Below, one piece after another: positions 1 to 7,840 of a stretch of 64,000 bases of DNA. The translations under genes and the position numbers were made by a program. The notes beneath the pieces are model-generated. The model saw only the letters and a program-made list of their open reading frames with translations, did no database searches and was not told the origin of the DNA. The DNA is from Nitrosomonas ureae. GTDB lineage: Bacteria; Pseudomonadota; Gammaproteobacteria; Burkholderiales; Nitrosomonadaceae. Numbering within the stretch: position 1 is the first letter of the stretch; each line of letters begins with the position of its first letter. Location of the stretch: the NCBI RefSeq assembly GCF_001455205.1, contig NZ_CP013341.1, positions 1,240,001-1,304,000 on the forward strand. Direction: 5' to 3'.

Positions 1-1
1 C

Positions 2-634
2 GGTCAATGTTGCGTCGGATCGAAGCGCATCATTGTCGTCGGCAAAGAGCGCGGAAAAGAATTTCTCGATGGTTTTATCCAGCGGATGACGGCATTGAAA
101 GCCGGGGATCCGGAAAATCCGGAAACTACTCTGGGGCCATTATCTTCCGAGAAAACATTGAACACCCTGCTGCATCAGATTGCACGGGCCAAACAAGACG
201 GCGGAAAGATTGTTCTTGGCGGCAGAAGAATTGATCGGCCTGGTTTTTACCTGGAACCGACAATACTTACCGGCATCAATCAGGATAACGCAATCCATGC
301 ACAGGAATTGTTTGGCCCAGTGGCTTCATTCCAAGTTGTGGAAAATGAGAAAGCAGCGATTCGGTTGGCAAACGCGACGCCATTCGGTCTCGGTGCTTCG
401 ATCTTTACTGCCGATGTCGGGCGCGGGCGCAAAATCGCAACTAAAATTGACTGCGGCATGGTTTTTATCAACCAACCGGTATGAACAGCCGCCGAACTAC
501 CGTTTGGCGGTATCAAACGTTCGGGTTTCGGTCGTGAGCTATCCGAGCTGGGTTTTGGCGCATTTGTCAATGAAAAGCTGATTAACGTTTCGCCGCCCGA
601 TTCACCGCCATGGGGGCCTGTTGCTGTTGGTTGA
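2..634 (+). pseudogene. Aldehyde dehydrogenase (succinate-semialdehyde type), 3' part, interrupted by in-frame TGA
   Basis: This is the C-terminal part of an NAD(P)-dependent aldehyde dehydrogenase, the rest lying before the window. The reading frame is open from base 2 and begins with GQCCVGSKR, which holds the catalytic cysteine of the family. It continues through the ELFGP motif to FINQPV. There a TGA at 482-484 stands where relatives have tryptophan (consensus PTW or PVW followed by a residue run ending in LPFGG). The same frame then carries on without a shift through ELPFGGIKRSGFGREL to a natural stop at 632-634. One base change, TGG to TGA, explains the whole lesion. Motif spacing resembles succinate-semialdehyde dehydrogenases of the GabD type, but the substrate is inferred. 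A truncated product would lack the C-terminal oligomerisation segment. Translation start is outside the window. Confidence 0.85.
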
Positions 635-704
635 TTGGAGTTGGTGCTCTGATCGGAACTTGAGTATAAAAACAGTTTTTAGCAGTATTCGCAGGGAGAA
701 ACAA

Positions 705-973
705 ATGAGCATGACTATTTATGGACCGCAAAGATGCGGCAAAACCAGAAATTCAAAAAAGCTAATAGGATATTTTGAACAGACAGCGAAACGCAATTAT
801 TGAGCTATTCCCCATATGGGGTGGTGCAGATATTAAACGGAAAGCTCTGGAGTGAAAATTTTGCTTCATTACAGGAGGATTTTCGTGTCAAGACATCAGC
901 ATCTGCGGTACAAGCAAAGGATTTGAAGGTGGACGACAAGATTGTGGATAGGAATGGCAAGGATCATTCCTGA
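705..973 (+). pseudogene. Remnant of a small P-loop protein, frameshifted
   Basis: A good ribosome binding site (AGGGAG, six bases before ATG at 705) opens a 32-codon frame beginning MSMTIYGPQRCGKT, a Walker A-like motif at the extreme N-terminus. It stops at 801-803. The frame one base further on remains open from about 797 to a TGA at 971-973 and encodes SYSPYGVVQILNGKLW and later LKVDDKIVDRNG. The most economical reading is one former gene of about 90 codons with a frameshift near 795-800. I do not recognise the family; short proteins that start directly with a P-loop are common on phages and plasmids. Neighbouring DNA is AT-rich and decayed, so this is treated as a remnant. Confidence 0.4.
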
Positions 974-2044
974 AATACGATTCTGATTTGTGTTTTTGGA
1001 AGACTCGCTAATGCTCACTTCTAGCGACATATCGGAATGAGGCTCAATGCAATATGGGTAGTGTTAAAGCTTCTGGAATGGAATTTAATATATTTTAAAT
1101 CAATAAGTTATATTTCTTTTGTGCCAGTAACGCTAAGTTGATCGGCATGAAAATTTATAAGCTCTTATTTCACTAATCAAAAGAAAATACGCAGCAGCAA
1201 CTTGCAGAAGCGATTAAGGTATCTATGCAGGTGGATGACTACGCCTCGATATTAAGAAATCCCGATGTTTTGACTAAAGGAACGAACTGAAATCCACTGA
1301 AAGAATGAATGGGTTCCGTCAGTGACAGTACGAGTATTCAAAATATGACTGAATCAAGCGAGCAGAGTGAGGTTAATATGAGTTATTCAGATTTATTTGA
1401 GAATGATAATAAGAATCGTTTGCAATTATAAAAATTATTGTGTAATATGCGAACTGTCCATCAGTTAGTGATTGGCATACCGCAGCAACCAGCGCATTCC
1501 CTCGCGTAGTCGGATGGTAGCAAATTACATTTCTTGTTCTTCCTTGCTGCGTGAACATAAGCCCTCACGCATCACTTGCCCGGCACATTTTCCTCTCTTC
1601 CTTTTAATGTGCCGGGTTCCTTTTTGGTATCCGTGTGGTGTTTTCAGTAACTCGATCATGATCTTCCCTGCTCTCCGGTTGGTTTCGTTTCCCGCAGATG
1701 GCCCACCAGTCCGCGTAAGATAGTTCCGGGCTGTTGCTTAAAGAGGAGTGGTTGTCGAGTGGTTCGTGGAAGTGGTGATTGAGTACAAGCCACGCAGTCC
1801 TACGCGCGCCGATTGGCGTCCTGGGTCATTCGTCATTCGTCATCTATGTAAGTAGTTGGTCAGAGGATCGATAATATATGGCCCGGATCTATTCGAAGCC
1901 AATCCGGATTTACCCATGTTGCTGGCTGAGGGCAAAGGATGCGCCGATATCGGCAACGAGTATCTGCTGAAAAACGTACTAAAAAAGTATATGGGTGTTT
2001 GCTTGGCCAAGTGCTACCCAAGCAGTCATCAGCGTTCTGACCGG
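974..2044. other. Gene-poor, decayed stretch with small open frames
   Basis: No convincing complete gene was found here on either strand. Scraps that look protein-like are a frame at about 1180-1290 reading QQLAEAIKVSMQVDDYA, a 28-codon frame from ATG 1345 beginning MTESSEQSEVNMSYSDLF, and a frame at 1856-2062 (TTG start) containing IYGPDLFEANPDLPMLLAEG. None was recognised. A short tandem repeat, tcattcg repeated, sits near 1837. One strong hairpin is listed separately. The stretch looks like the residue of several lost genes, perhaps from an integrated element; no integrase, transposase or attachment site was seen. Confidence 0.5.
1579..1625 (+). terminator. Orphan hairpin followed by T-rich tract
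   Basis: An 11-bp perfect stem, cccggcacatt at 1579-1589 with aatgtgccggg at 1606-1616, encloses a 16-base pyrimidine-rich loop and is followed by ttcctttttgg. It has the form of an intrinsic terminator for plus-strand transcription, but no intact gene precedes it. It may be the surviving end of a lost gene or the 3' end of a small RNA. Confidence 0.4.
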
Positions 2045-2074
2045 AACCACCGTCGATTTTAATCGACGGTGGTT
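2045..2074. terminator. 13-bp perfect hairpin between decayed region and ompA-like gene
   Basis: aaccaccgtcgat at 2045-2057 pairs perfectly with atcgacggtggtt at 2062-2074 across a four-base loop. It lies 12 bases beyond the stop of the minus-strand OmpA-like gene, where a terminator is expected. Neither side has a proper T-run, so it is either a Rho-assisted or bidirectional terminator or an mRNA-stabilising 3' hairpin. Confidence 0.5.
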
Positions 2075-2085
2075 GGTTGATTCCA

Positions 2086-2766
2086 TTATTTAGGTACCTC
2101 CGGAGCTGCTTCCGGCGCTGGTTGCGTTTCTGTCACGAAAATTTCCACGCGGCGATTTTCCGCTCTATTTTCAGGTGTGTCATTCTCAGCCATAGGTTCA
2201 CGGGAGCCGCGGCCATCAATTTGAATGCGGTTAATCGATACCCCTCGGCTTGTCAGATAATCGCGCGTGCTGGCAGCTCGATTAACGGATAATGGATTGT
2301 TGATTGCATCGCTGCCGGTATTGTCTGTGTGCCCGATGATTTTGACGACTGTGCCTTCATTACTAATCAGGGTAGTTGCGAAATTATCAAGAATGGGTCT
2401 GAAGCCGGGTTTGATGTCCGCCCGGCCGGTGTCGAAGGAGATGTCGCTGGGAATATTTAGCTTGAGGCGATTGTCTTCAGTTTGCGTGACTTGTACGCCT
2501 GTACCTGCAGTGGCTGTTTCCATTTCCCTTTTTTGTTCTTCCATCCGCTGTGACCACATATAACCGGCGCCGGCGCCAAGCAGAGCGCCTGAGCCTGCGC
2601 CAATGGCAGCGCCTTTCTTGCCTCCAATCAGTGCACCGATCGCAGCTCCTGTACCCGCGCCAATCGCGGTTCCCTGCGCTGTGCCGCGTTGCGTGTCCGT
2701 CATCGTTGCGCAGCTGCTCAACGTCAGGATTAGGGCTGGAACAATTAGAATTGAAAGAGTTTTCAT
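2086..2766 (-). CDS. OmpA-family lipoprotein with glycine-zipper domain
   Basis: A 226-residue outer membrane lipoprotein of the YiaD/OmpA type that anchors the envelope to peptidoglycan. The N-terminus is a lipoprotein signal with lipobox LSSC, making Cys19 the lipidation site. Residues about 30-70 are Gly/Ala-rich (AIGAGTGAAIGALIGG and similar), a glycine-zipper segment that can insert into or pack along the membrane. Residues about 105-215 are an OmpA C-terminal peptidoglycan-binding domain with IGHTDNTGS and NRAENRRVEI, the conserved diaminopimelate-contact region. The tail is Pro/Ala/Glu-rich. The start ATG has AAGGAG 7 bases upstream. It appears monocistronic: a 223-bp spacer separates it from the Calvin-cycle operon and a hairpin follows its stop. 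Confidence 0.9.
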   Translation of the reverse strand: MKTLSILIVPALILTLSSCATMTDTQRGTAQGTAIGAGTGAAIGALIGGKKGAAIGAGSGALLGAGAGYMWSQRMEEQKREMETATAGTGVQVTQTEDNRLKLNIPSDISFDTGRADIKPGFRPILDNFATTLISNEGTVVKIIGHTDNTGSDAINNPLSVNRAASTRDYLTSRGVSINRIQIDGRGSREPMAENDTPENRAENRRVEIFVTETQPAPEAAPEVPK

Positions 2767-2989
2767 TGGTATCTCCTTGCTGCGTTATTTCGTTGTGCAA
2801 TAGCTGAAACAGCTTTCAGATTACTATTGCGATAGGATTTAGAGAGCATAACCACCCATCAGGATATTTCATAGGCAATGATGAATATCGGATCAGTAAT
2901 ACAATTAGATTTTACATTGAAATACCAATAAGTTCTCAAATCGTATCATTGCTGATGCATATCTGATTTAGCGGTATCTGCATTTTATG

Positions 2990-4222
2990 CTAGATATGCT
3001 GTGCCGGAGAAATTCTGATTTCTTCTATGCGGGGATTCGGTTCCACTGAAGTTGCAGCGAATGTGATATTGATTTTGTCAGGCTCCGATATACGCGCAAG
3101 TTGATCGATAAAAGCAAGATATTCCGCATGGGTTTGGAAATTTTTGCTGGCATCGGTAGTTGCAAATTGAATACGCCAGCATAGATGATATTGATCCGAC
3201 GCGATTAATGCCCAACCAGCGAAAACCTGGCGTACACCTGGAATCGCGCATAATGTTTCGCGGCTTCGTTCAATAAAGGTGTCTATGTGTTGCAAATAGC
3301 GTTCTTCAACATTGTAAGCAATGATTTGTTCTACAGGCTGCCAAGCACGACACTGAATCAATACTTCTGCAGCGCGACCGGCCGAGCCCCAATGGTGCAT
3401 GCATAAGCTGACTTGTTCCAGAAGGTTATTCTTAACATCGTGCATCGTTTCTATGTAGCCTTTTTTAGCACGTGTTTGAACGTTGGAACGAATGGTGGCA
3501 GCAGCAATATCCGAAAGCTCTGTGTAGCAGTTGATTTTAGCAACGCCATTTAGAATCAGCTTATGGTATTGATCCTCGATCAGTCCGCTACCTCCATGCA
3601 GTACTAACGGAATCCCAAGCTCGTCATTAATTCGTTTCAAGCGCTTGAAGTCCAGCTTGGCTCTATTACTTTGGCGACCATGGACAGTGCCAATGGAAAC
3701 CGCTAAGCAATCAACTTTGGTGCGGTTAACATAAACTTTGGCTTCTTCTGCTGAGGTATAAATGATCTCGCCTAAATGATTGATAGCATTTTCCCCTTCC
3801 GTACCACCGACAAAACCAAGCATTCCTTCAATCGCGGCACCACTTGCGTGAGCAATCTCTGTCGCGCGGCTGGTTTGAGCGATATTGACGGTAAATGCTT
3901 CTGAAGAGACATCCAGCATGACACTATTACAGCCCAGATTAATTGCCTGAACGATGGATTCGTGCTGCTTTGCGTGATCAAAGTGGATTGCTACCGGTAC
4001 TTTAGCCAGTTGTGCCGCACGTTCAACTGCCGGTAAGATTAATCTGAAATCATACTCGCCGAAGAGCGGCTGGGAAAGATTGATAATGACAGGTGAACGA
4101 CAGCATTCGGCTGCCATGATAATAGCTTCCAGGAAATCCAGACTTACCAATCCGAAACCACCGATTGCGTAGTTATTCTGATAAGCATGCTGCAACATAT
4201 CGCGCATATCTACGAGTGGCAT
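2990..4222 (-). CDS. Class II fructose-bisphosphate aldolase fused to a C-terminal Dabb-like domain
   Basis: Residues 1 to about 290 form a class II (zinc) ketose-bisphosphate aldolase, which in the Calvin cycle condenses dihydroxyacetone phosphate with an aldose phosphate. Family metal and active-site residues are visible: D82 and H83 in HFDHAK, H181 in IGTVHG and H209 in LVLHGGSG, plus the INCYTEL segment. Residues about 299-390 (IIAYNVEERYLQHIDTF, IPGVRQVFAG, YLAFIDQLA) match the pattern of a dimeric alpha/beta-barrel stress domain (Dabb), which is not part of normal aldolases. Usual family length is about 285-345 residues; this protein has 410. It is the last gene of the RuBisCO operon, 33 bases after the unknown 118-residue gene. 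The aldolase call is firm; the precise substrate and the Dabb assignment are inference from motif spacing. Confidence 0.8.
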   Translation of the reverse strand: MPLVDMRDMLQHAYQNNYAIGGFGLVSLDFLEAIIMAAECCRSPVIINLSQPLFGEYDFRLILPAVERAAQLAKVPVAIHFDHAKQHESIVQAINLGCNSVMLDVSSEAFTVNIAQTSRATEIAHASGAAIEGMLGFVGGTEGENAINHLGEIIYTSAEEAKVYVNRTKVDCLAVSIGTVHGRQSNRAKLDFKRLKRINDELGIPLVLHGGSGLIEDQYHKLILNGVAKINCYTELSDIAAATIRSNVQTRAKKGYIETMHDVKNNLLEQVSLCMHHWGSAGRAAEVLIQCRAWQPVEQIIAYNVEERYLQHIDTFIERSRETLCAIPGVRQVFAGWALIASDQYHLCWRIQFATTDASKNFQTHAEYLAFIDQLARISEPDKINITFAATSVEPNPRIEEIRISPAQHI

Positions 4223-4255
4223 TTATATCCTCTCTGTTTTAAGGGGCTTGTATTA

Positions 4256-4609
4256 CTATCTTAAATCAATCGTAAGTGTTTCGAGTGCAGTGCTCAAATC
4301 ATCCAGTGCAGATCCCATAATGAGACCGGCGCAACTATGATATAACCATAATTCACAGCCAACAGGACGGTGTAGATTGCTACGCGCATGTATCTTAAAT
4401 TCACGCCAGGCCAGAATAGGGCGATCCTCATCGTTACTGTCCACACATAACCACTCGGCATTATCCAGAATGACTTCCAATCCACGATGCTGCCGCAATG
4501 TGATGCGCAGTGGATGTCCTAAGCGCAGAAGCGCAAGCCGCCCGCGGTTATAACACACCGCATCTATCTTTTTTGGGAAAATGCGCCAGGGTCGAATCAG
4601 CGTTTCCAT
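4256..4609 (-). CDS. Unknown 118-residue protein in the RuBisCO operon
   Basis: A small cytosolic protein with no signal peptide or membrane segment, lying 34 bases after cbbX and 33 bases before the aldolase gene, all on one strand. It starts at METLIRPWRIF (ATG at 4609); a TTG three codons upstream is possible, and no clear Shine-Dalgarno precedes either, suggesting translational coupling to cbbX. The sequence is basic at the N-terminus and rich in Trp and Cys (WLCVDSNDEDRPILAWREF, GCELWLYHSCAGLIMG). I do not recognise the family. Its position suggests an accessory role in RuBisCO or Calvin-cycle function, but this is inference from context only. Confidence 0.7.
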   Translation of the reverse strand: METLIRPWRIFPKKIDAVCYNRGRLALLRLGHPLRITLRQHRGLEVILDNAEWLCVDSNDEDRPILAWREFKIHARSNLHRPVGCELWLYHSCAGLIMGSALDDLSTALETLTIDLR

Positions 4610-4643
4610 CGCTATCAAGATTTTGTTTCAAATTTTTATCTTA

Positions 4644-5585
4644 TCAATCTGCTTTTTTGGCTTTGGGTTTACTATCAGGCGTTGCTTCAAGAAAAACGCG
4701 ACTGGCGAGAATATCTTCCGCTTCAAGCGTAATAAGATCATTTTTGGACAATGATTTCTTGGTTCCGGAAAATAAACGGTTTGCCTGACGCAGTCTAGCC
4801 CGATCAAGAGCGTTACGAACCGAGCGGGCGTTTGCAAAATGCTCCGATTTCATACGCAAGCGGATATATTTTCCAAAAGCCTCTTCCCCGGCTGTGCTAA
4901 AACAATAATTCTGGGTTTCCAACATCAATTTTGCGATCGAAACTAGCTCGTCTGCACCGTAATCAGGAAAGTCGATGTGGTGCGCGATACGCGAACGCAT
5001 ACCAGGATTGCTATGAAAAAATTTATCCATGCGATCTTTATAACCAGCCAGAATGACAACCAAATCTTCGCGGTTATTTTCCATCGTTTGCAACAGAATT
5101 TCTATGGATTCCGCACCATAATCACGTTCATTCTCTGGCTTATATAGGTAATAAGCTTCATCGATGAAAAGAACACCGCCCATCGCTTTCTTTATCACTT
5201 CTTTTGTTTTGGGTGCAGTATGTCCGATATATTGACCAACTAAATCGTCCCGGGTTACTGAAACCAGGTGACCCTCACGCACATAGCCCAAGCGGTGCAG
5301 GATTTCCGCCATGCGTAGCGCTACTGTCGTTTTCCCGGTGCCGGGGTTTCCGGTAAAGCACATATGTAAACTGGGGGCGCCCGCGGATAATCCCAGTTGC
5401 TTGCGAACACGATCGACCAGCAACAATGCTGCAGTCTCACGAATACGAGTCTTCACAGGAATTAAGCCAATCAACTCACGGTCCAGTTTATCCAGTACTT
5501 CTTGGATATTTGTGTTGCGGAACTCTGCATCCAGATCAATTGATGGATCTTTGGATGAAATTAAGTTTTTAGATTGCTTAGACAT
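4644..5585 (-). CDS. cbbX: CbbX, red-type RuBisCO activase
   Basis: A 313-residue AAA+ ATPase that remodels inhibited red-type RuBisCO by pulling on the C-terminal tail of the large subunit and releasing tight-binding sugar phosphates. Walker A is GNPGTGKT at residues 79-86 and Walker B is VLFIDEA at 138-144. The segment YIGHTAPKT from residue 119 corresponds to the pore-loop region. Length is typical of CbbX (about 300-315). It lies downstream of cbbL and cbbS on the same strand after a 153-bp spacer containing a stem-loop, the usual order for form IC operons. CbbX is activated by RuBP in characterised homologues; that property is assumed here. Confidence 0.95.
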   Translation of the reverse strand: MSKQSKNLISSKDPSIDLDAEFRNTNIQEVLDKLDRELIGLIPVKTRIRETAALLLVDRVRKQLGLSAGAPSLHMCFTGNPGTGKTTVALRMAEILHRLGYVREGHLVSVTRDDLVGQYIGHTAPKTKEVIKKAMGGVLFIDEAYYLYKPENERDYGAESIEILLQTMENNREDLVVILAGYKDRMDKFFHSNPGMRSRIAHHIDFPDYGADELVSIAKLMLETQNYCFSTAGEEAFGKYIRLRMKSEHFANARSVRNALDRARLRQANRLFSGTKKSLSKNDLITLEAEDILASRVFLEATPDSKPKAKKAD

Positions 5586-5697
5586 GTTTGATCACTTATT
5601 GAGGTCTCATGGGATAATGCTTAAATAACTACATCATATTAATAAATCTTTTAATGACTTCCATTTAATACTAGCATGCTTGATTTGTTAACTCATT

Positions 5698-5719
5698 TCT
5701 CTCCCCTTCTCAGGAGAGA
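5698..5719 (-). promoter_or_regulatory. Intercistronic stem-loop between cbbS and cbbX
   Basis: A 7-bp perfect inverted repeat, tctctcc at 5698-5704 and ggagaga at 5713-5719, lies about 20 bases past the cbbS stop in the 153-bp cbbS-cbbX spacer. There is no T-run on the minus strand, so it looks more like a processing or stability element that could keep cbbLS mRNA in excess of cbbX than a full terminator. Its function is inferred. Confidence 0.35.
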
Positions 5720-5738
5720 GAAGATTTACTTTTTACTG

Positions 5739-6173
5739 CTAGTAACGTTCTGCTTCCGGTTTGTCGGTTGCATAGGAATGAATGGTGTAACTAACGCTTC
5801 GTCCAGCACCTTCCTGGCGTACTAAACTAAACCCTGGCTCTTTCTTGGGTCTGTTGACAATATACGACATGGTTGGACTTTCCACACCGCGTGTCGAGTT
5901 AAATGCAGTCACGCGAATATAGTGGTTTGGAAAAGTTTTGCGGCAACTATTGATTTCCAGCAAAATTCCTGCCGGATCCTTCAAATCAAACATTGGATTG
6001 CCGAACATTTCCCAATAGGTATTGCGTGGATGAGGATCATCGGTATATTCAATTCCTATTGCCCAGCCATTTTTCAGCGCGTACTTAAGCTGTGCCGAGA
6101 TTTGCTTATCGGTCAGCGGGGGCAGGAAAGAAAATTGTCCCTGTGTAACTATATTACCTTGATTAGTCATCAT
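5739..6173 (-). CDS. cbbS: Ribulose-bisphosphate carboxylase small subunit, red-like
   Basis: A 144-residue small subunit that caps the L8 core of form I RuBisCO. The early motif TQGQFSFLPPLTDKQI and the YWEMFGNPMFDLKDP segment are typical of form IC/ID small subunits. The C-terminal extension (about residues 110-144, ending YATDKPEAERY) forms the beta-hairpin found in red-type enzymes and needed for their hexadecamer assembly. AGGAG lies 8 bases before the first of two adjacent ATG codons, supporting the start used. It is 20 bases downstream of cbbL and cotranscribed with it. Confidence 0.95.
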   Translation of the reverse strand: MMTNQGNIVTQGQFSFLPPLTDKQISAQLKYALKNGWAIGIEYTDDPHPRNTYWEMFGNPMFDLKDPAGILLEINSCRKTFPNHYIRVTAFNSTRGVESPTMSYIVNRPKKEPGFSLVRQEGAGRSVSYTIHSYATDKPEAERY

Positions 6174-6193
6174 AATTGCTTCTCCTGAAAAGA

Positions 6194-7669
6194 TTAAGCG
6201 TTTGCAGTTGTGGAAGGCACAAAGTCAGCGGTATCTGTGGAGTCGTAATTAAAGGTGATATCTTTCCACGTATCCAATGCTTGTTTGAGCGGCGTGCACC
6301 ATTTCGCTGCATCTGCAAGAATTTGCGGGCCTTCTTTTACGTAATCCCGCCCTTCATTGCGCGCCATAATCATAGCTTCGAGTGCTACACGGTTTGCTAC
6401 TGCCCCAGCCTGAATGCCTTGAGGGTGTCCAATGGTACCGCCACCGAACTGTAGTATTACATCTTCTCCGAGATAATCGATCAACTGATGCATTTGGCCT
6501 GCATGAATACCGCCTGATGCAACCGGCATGCATTTATTCAATGATGCCCATTCCTGATCAAAGAACAATCCATGTTCCAGGCTTTTTTCAGTACGGGTTT
6601 CGCGTAGAGTATCGTAAAAACCTTTGATCATAAGCGGATCACCTTCCAATTTTCCAACAACTGTGCCTGCGTGAATATGATCGACGCCCGCCATACGCAT
6701 CCACTTACAAATTACGCGGAAATTCATGCCGTGATTTTTTTGGCGTGAATAAGTCGAATTACCTGCGCGATGCAAGTGCAATATCATGTCGTTCCTGCGT
6801 GCCCATTTCGCCATCGATTGAATCGCGGTATAACCGATCACCAAATCGATCATGACAATAACTGAACCCAGAGACTTTGCAAACTCTGCTCTTTCATACA
6901 TGTCTTCCATGGTGCCGGCCGTAACATTCAAATAATGTCCTTTGACTTCTCCGGTGGCAGCAGATGCTTTATTCACTGCTTCCATGCAATACAGAAAACG
7001 ATCGCGCCAATGCATAAAAGGTTGTGAATTAATATTCTCATCATCTTTCATGAAATCCAGGCCGCCTTTGAGTCCTTCGTAAACCACGCGGCCATAGTTC
7101 CTGCCTGAGAGACCTAGTTTTGGTTTAGTGGTGGCGCCAAGTAATGGGCGACCGAATTTATCCAAGCGTTCACGCTCAACCACGATACCCGTTGCAGGGC
7201 CTTGGAAAGTTTTCAGGTAAGCCACAGGAATGCGCATATCTTCAAGACGCAGTGCTTTGACCGCTTTGAAACCAAACACGTTACCGATGATGGACGCGGT
7301 TAAGTTTGCGATCGAGCCTTCTTCGAATAAATCGATGTCATAAGCGATATAGGCAAAGTATTGCGCCTCGTTATTGGTACCCGGGCCTGTGTTAGGTACC
7401 AGCTCTGACTTATATGCTTTGGCACGATAAAGCTCACAAGCGGTTAGTCGGTCAGTCCATACTACGGTCCAGGTCGCGGTGGAAGATTCACCAGCAACTG
7501 CAGCTGCAGCTTCTTCATGATCCACGCCGGGTTGTGGTGTAATACGGAACATGGCGATAACATCCGTGTCTTTGGGTACATAAGCAGGTTCCCAATAACC
7601 CATTTTTTTGTACGGAATAACCCCTGATTGGTAACGTTCTTTACCTTCTTTCATCGTTTGTGAAGCCAT
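6194..7669 (-). CDS. cbbL: Ribulose-bisphosphate carboxylase large subunit, form IC
   Basis: The CO2-fixing subunit of RuBisCO, 491 residues. Active-site features are present: TTKPKLG with K182 and K184, the carbamylated lysine K208 in GLDFMKDDEN with its metal-binding acidic neighbours, HLHRAG, the loop 6 segment HAGTVVGKLEGD, and SGGIHAGQM. Length and the N-terminal extension ahead of GVIPYKKMGYWEP are characteristic of red-like enzymes, in agreement with the cbbX gene downstream. Two ATG codons are adjacent; GGAG lies 6 bases before the second and only 3 before the first, so the start is placed at 7669. The gene is divergent from cbbR, whose product should control it from the 170-bp shared region. 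RegA, encoded near 46.5 kb, is a second plausible regulator. Confidence 0.98.
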   Translation of the reverse strand: MASQTMKEGKERYQSGVIPYKKMGYWEPAYVPKDTDVIAMFRITPQPGVDHEEAAAAVAGESSTATWTVVWTDRLTACELYRAKAYKSELVPNTGPGTNNEAQYFAYIAYDIDLFEEGSIANLTASIIGNVFGFKAVKALRLEDMRIPVAYLKTFQGPATGIVVERERLDKFGRPLLGATTKPKLGLSGRNYGRVVYEGLKGGLDFMKDDENINSQPFMHWRDRFLYCMEAVNKASAATGEVKGHYLNVTAGTMEDMYERAEFAKSLGSVIVMIDLVIGYTAIQSMAKWARRNDMILHLHRAGNSTYSRQKNHGMNFRVICKWMRMAGVDHIHAGTVVGKLEGDPLMIKGFYDTLRETRTEKSLEHGLFFDQEWASLNKCMPVASGGIHAGQMHQLIDYLGEDVILQFGGGTIGHPQGIQAGAVANRVALEAMIMARNEGRDYVKEGPQILADAAKWCTPLKQALDTWKDITFNYDSTDTADFVPSTTANA

Positions 7670-7714
7670 CATATTCTCCAGGTAATTGATAAAAAACCAC
7701 GCTATATACTTCTA

Positions 7715-7732
7715 GTTAGGAGGTGCGCTAAC
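7715..7732. promoter_or_regulatory. Dyad in cbbL-cbbR intergenic region, candidate CbbR site
   Basis: GTTAG at 7715-7719 and CTAAC at 7728-7732 form a perfect 5-bp inverted repeat with an 8-base spacer, about 50 bases upstream of cbbL. LysR-type regulators bind short dyads of this kind with a T and an A separated by about 11 bases. Assignment to CbbR is inferred from position. Confidence 0.45.
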
Positions 7733-7771
7733 AGCGGGTCAGACATAGTGTAGAATTGCTGAATGATAAAT

Positions 7772-7785
7772 AACAATCAATTGTT
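7772..7785. promoter_or_regulatory. Second dyad in cbbL-cbbR intergenic region
   Basis: aacaa (7772-7776) and ttgtt (7781-7785) form an AT-rich inverted repeat with a 4-base spacer, 56 bases before cbbR and about 40 bases from the first dyad. Paired sites of this spacing are typical for LysR recognition and activation half-sites; one may serve cbbR autoregulation. Confidence 0.35.
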
Positions 7786-7840
7786 TCGATAGTTATAATA
7801 GACTTCTCTCTATATATTACATGGAAATACCGGGGGCTTT

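Noticed and set aside
482..484. TGA as selenocysteine codon in the aldehyde dehydrogenase
   Set aside because: Relatives have tryptophan here, not cysteine, and the position is not catalytic; a nonsense change is simpler.
974..2044. Prophage or genomic island with integrase and attachment sites
   Set aside because: Only small unrecognised frames were seen; no integrase, tRNA or direct-repeat boundary was found.
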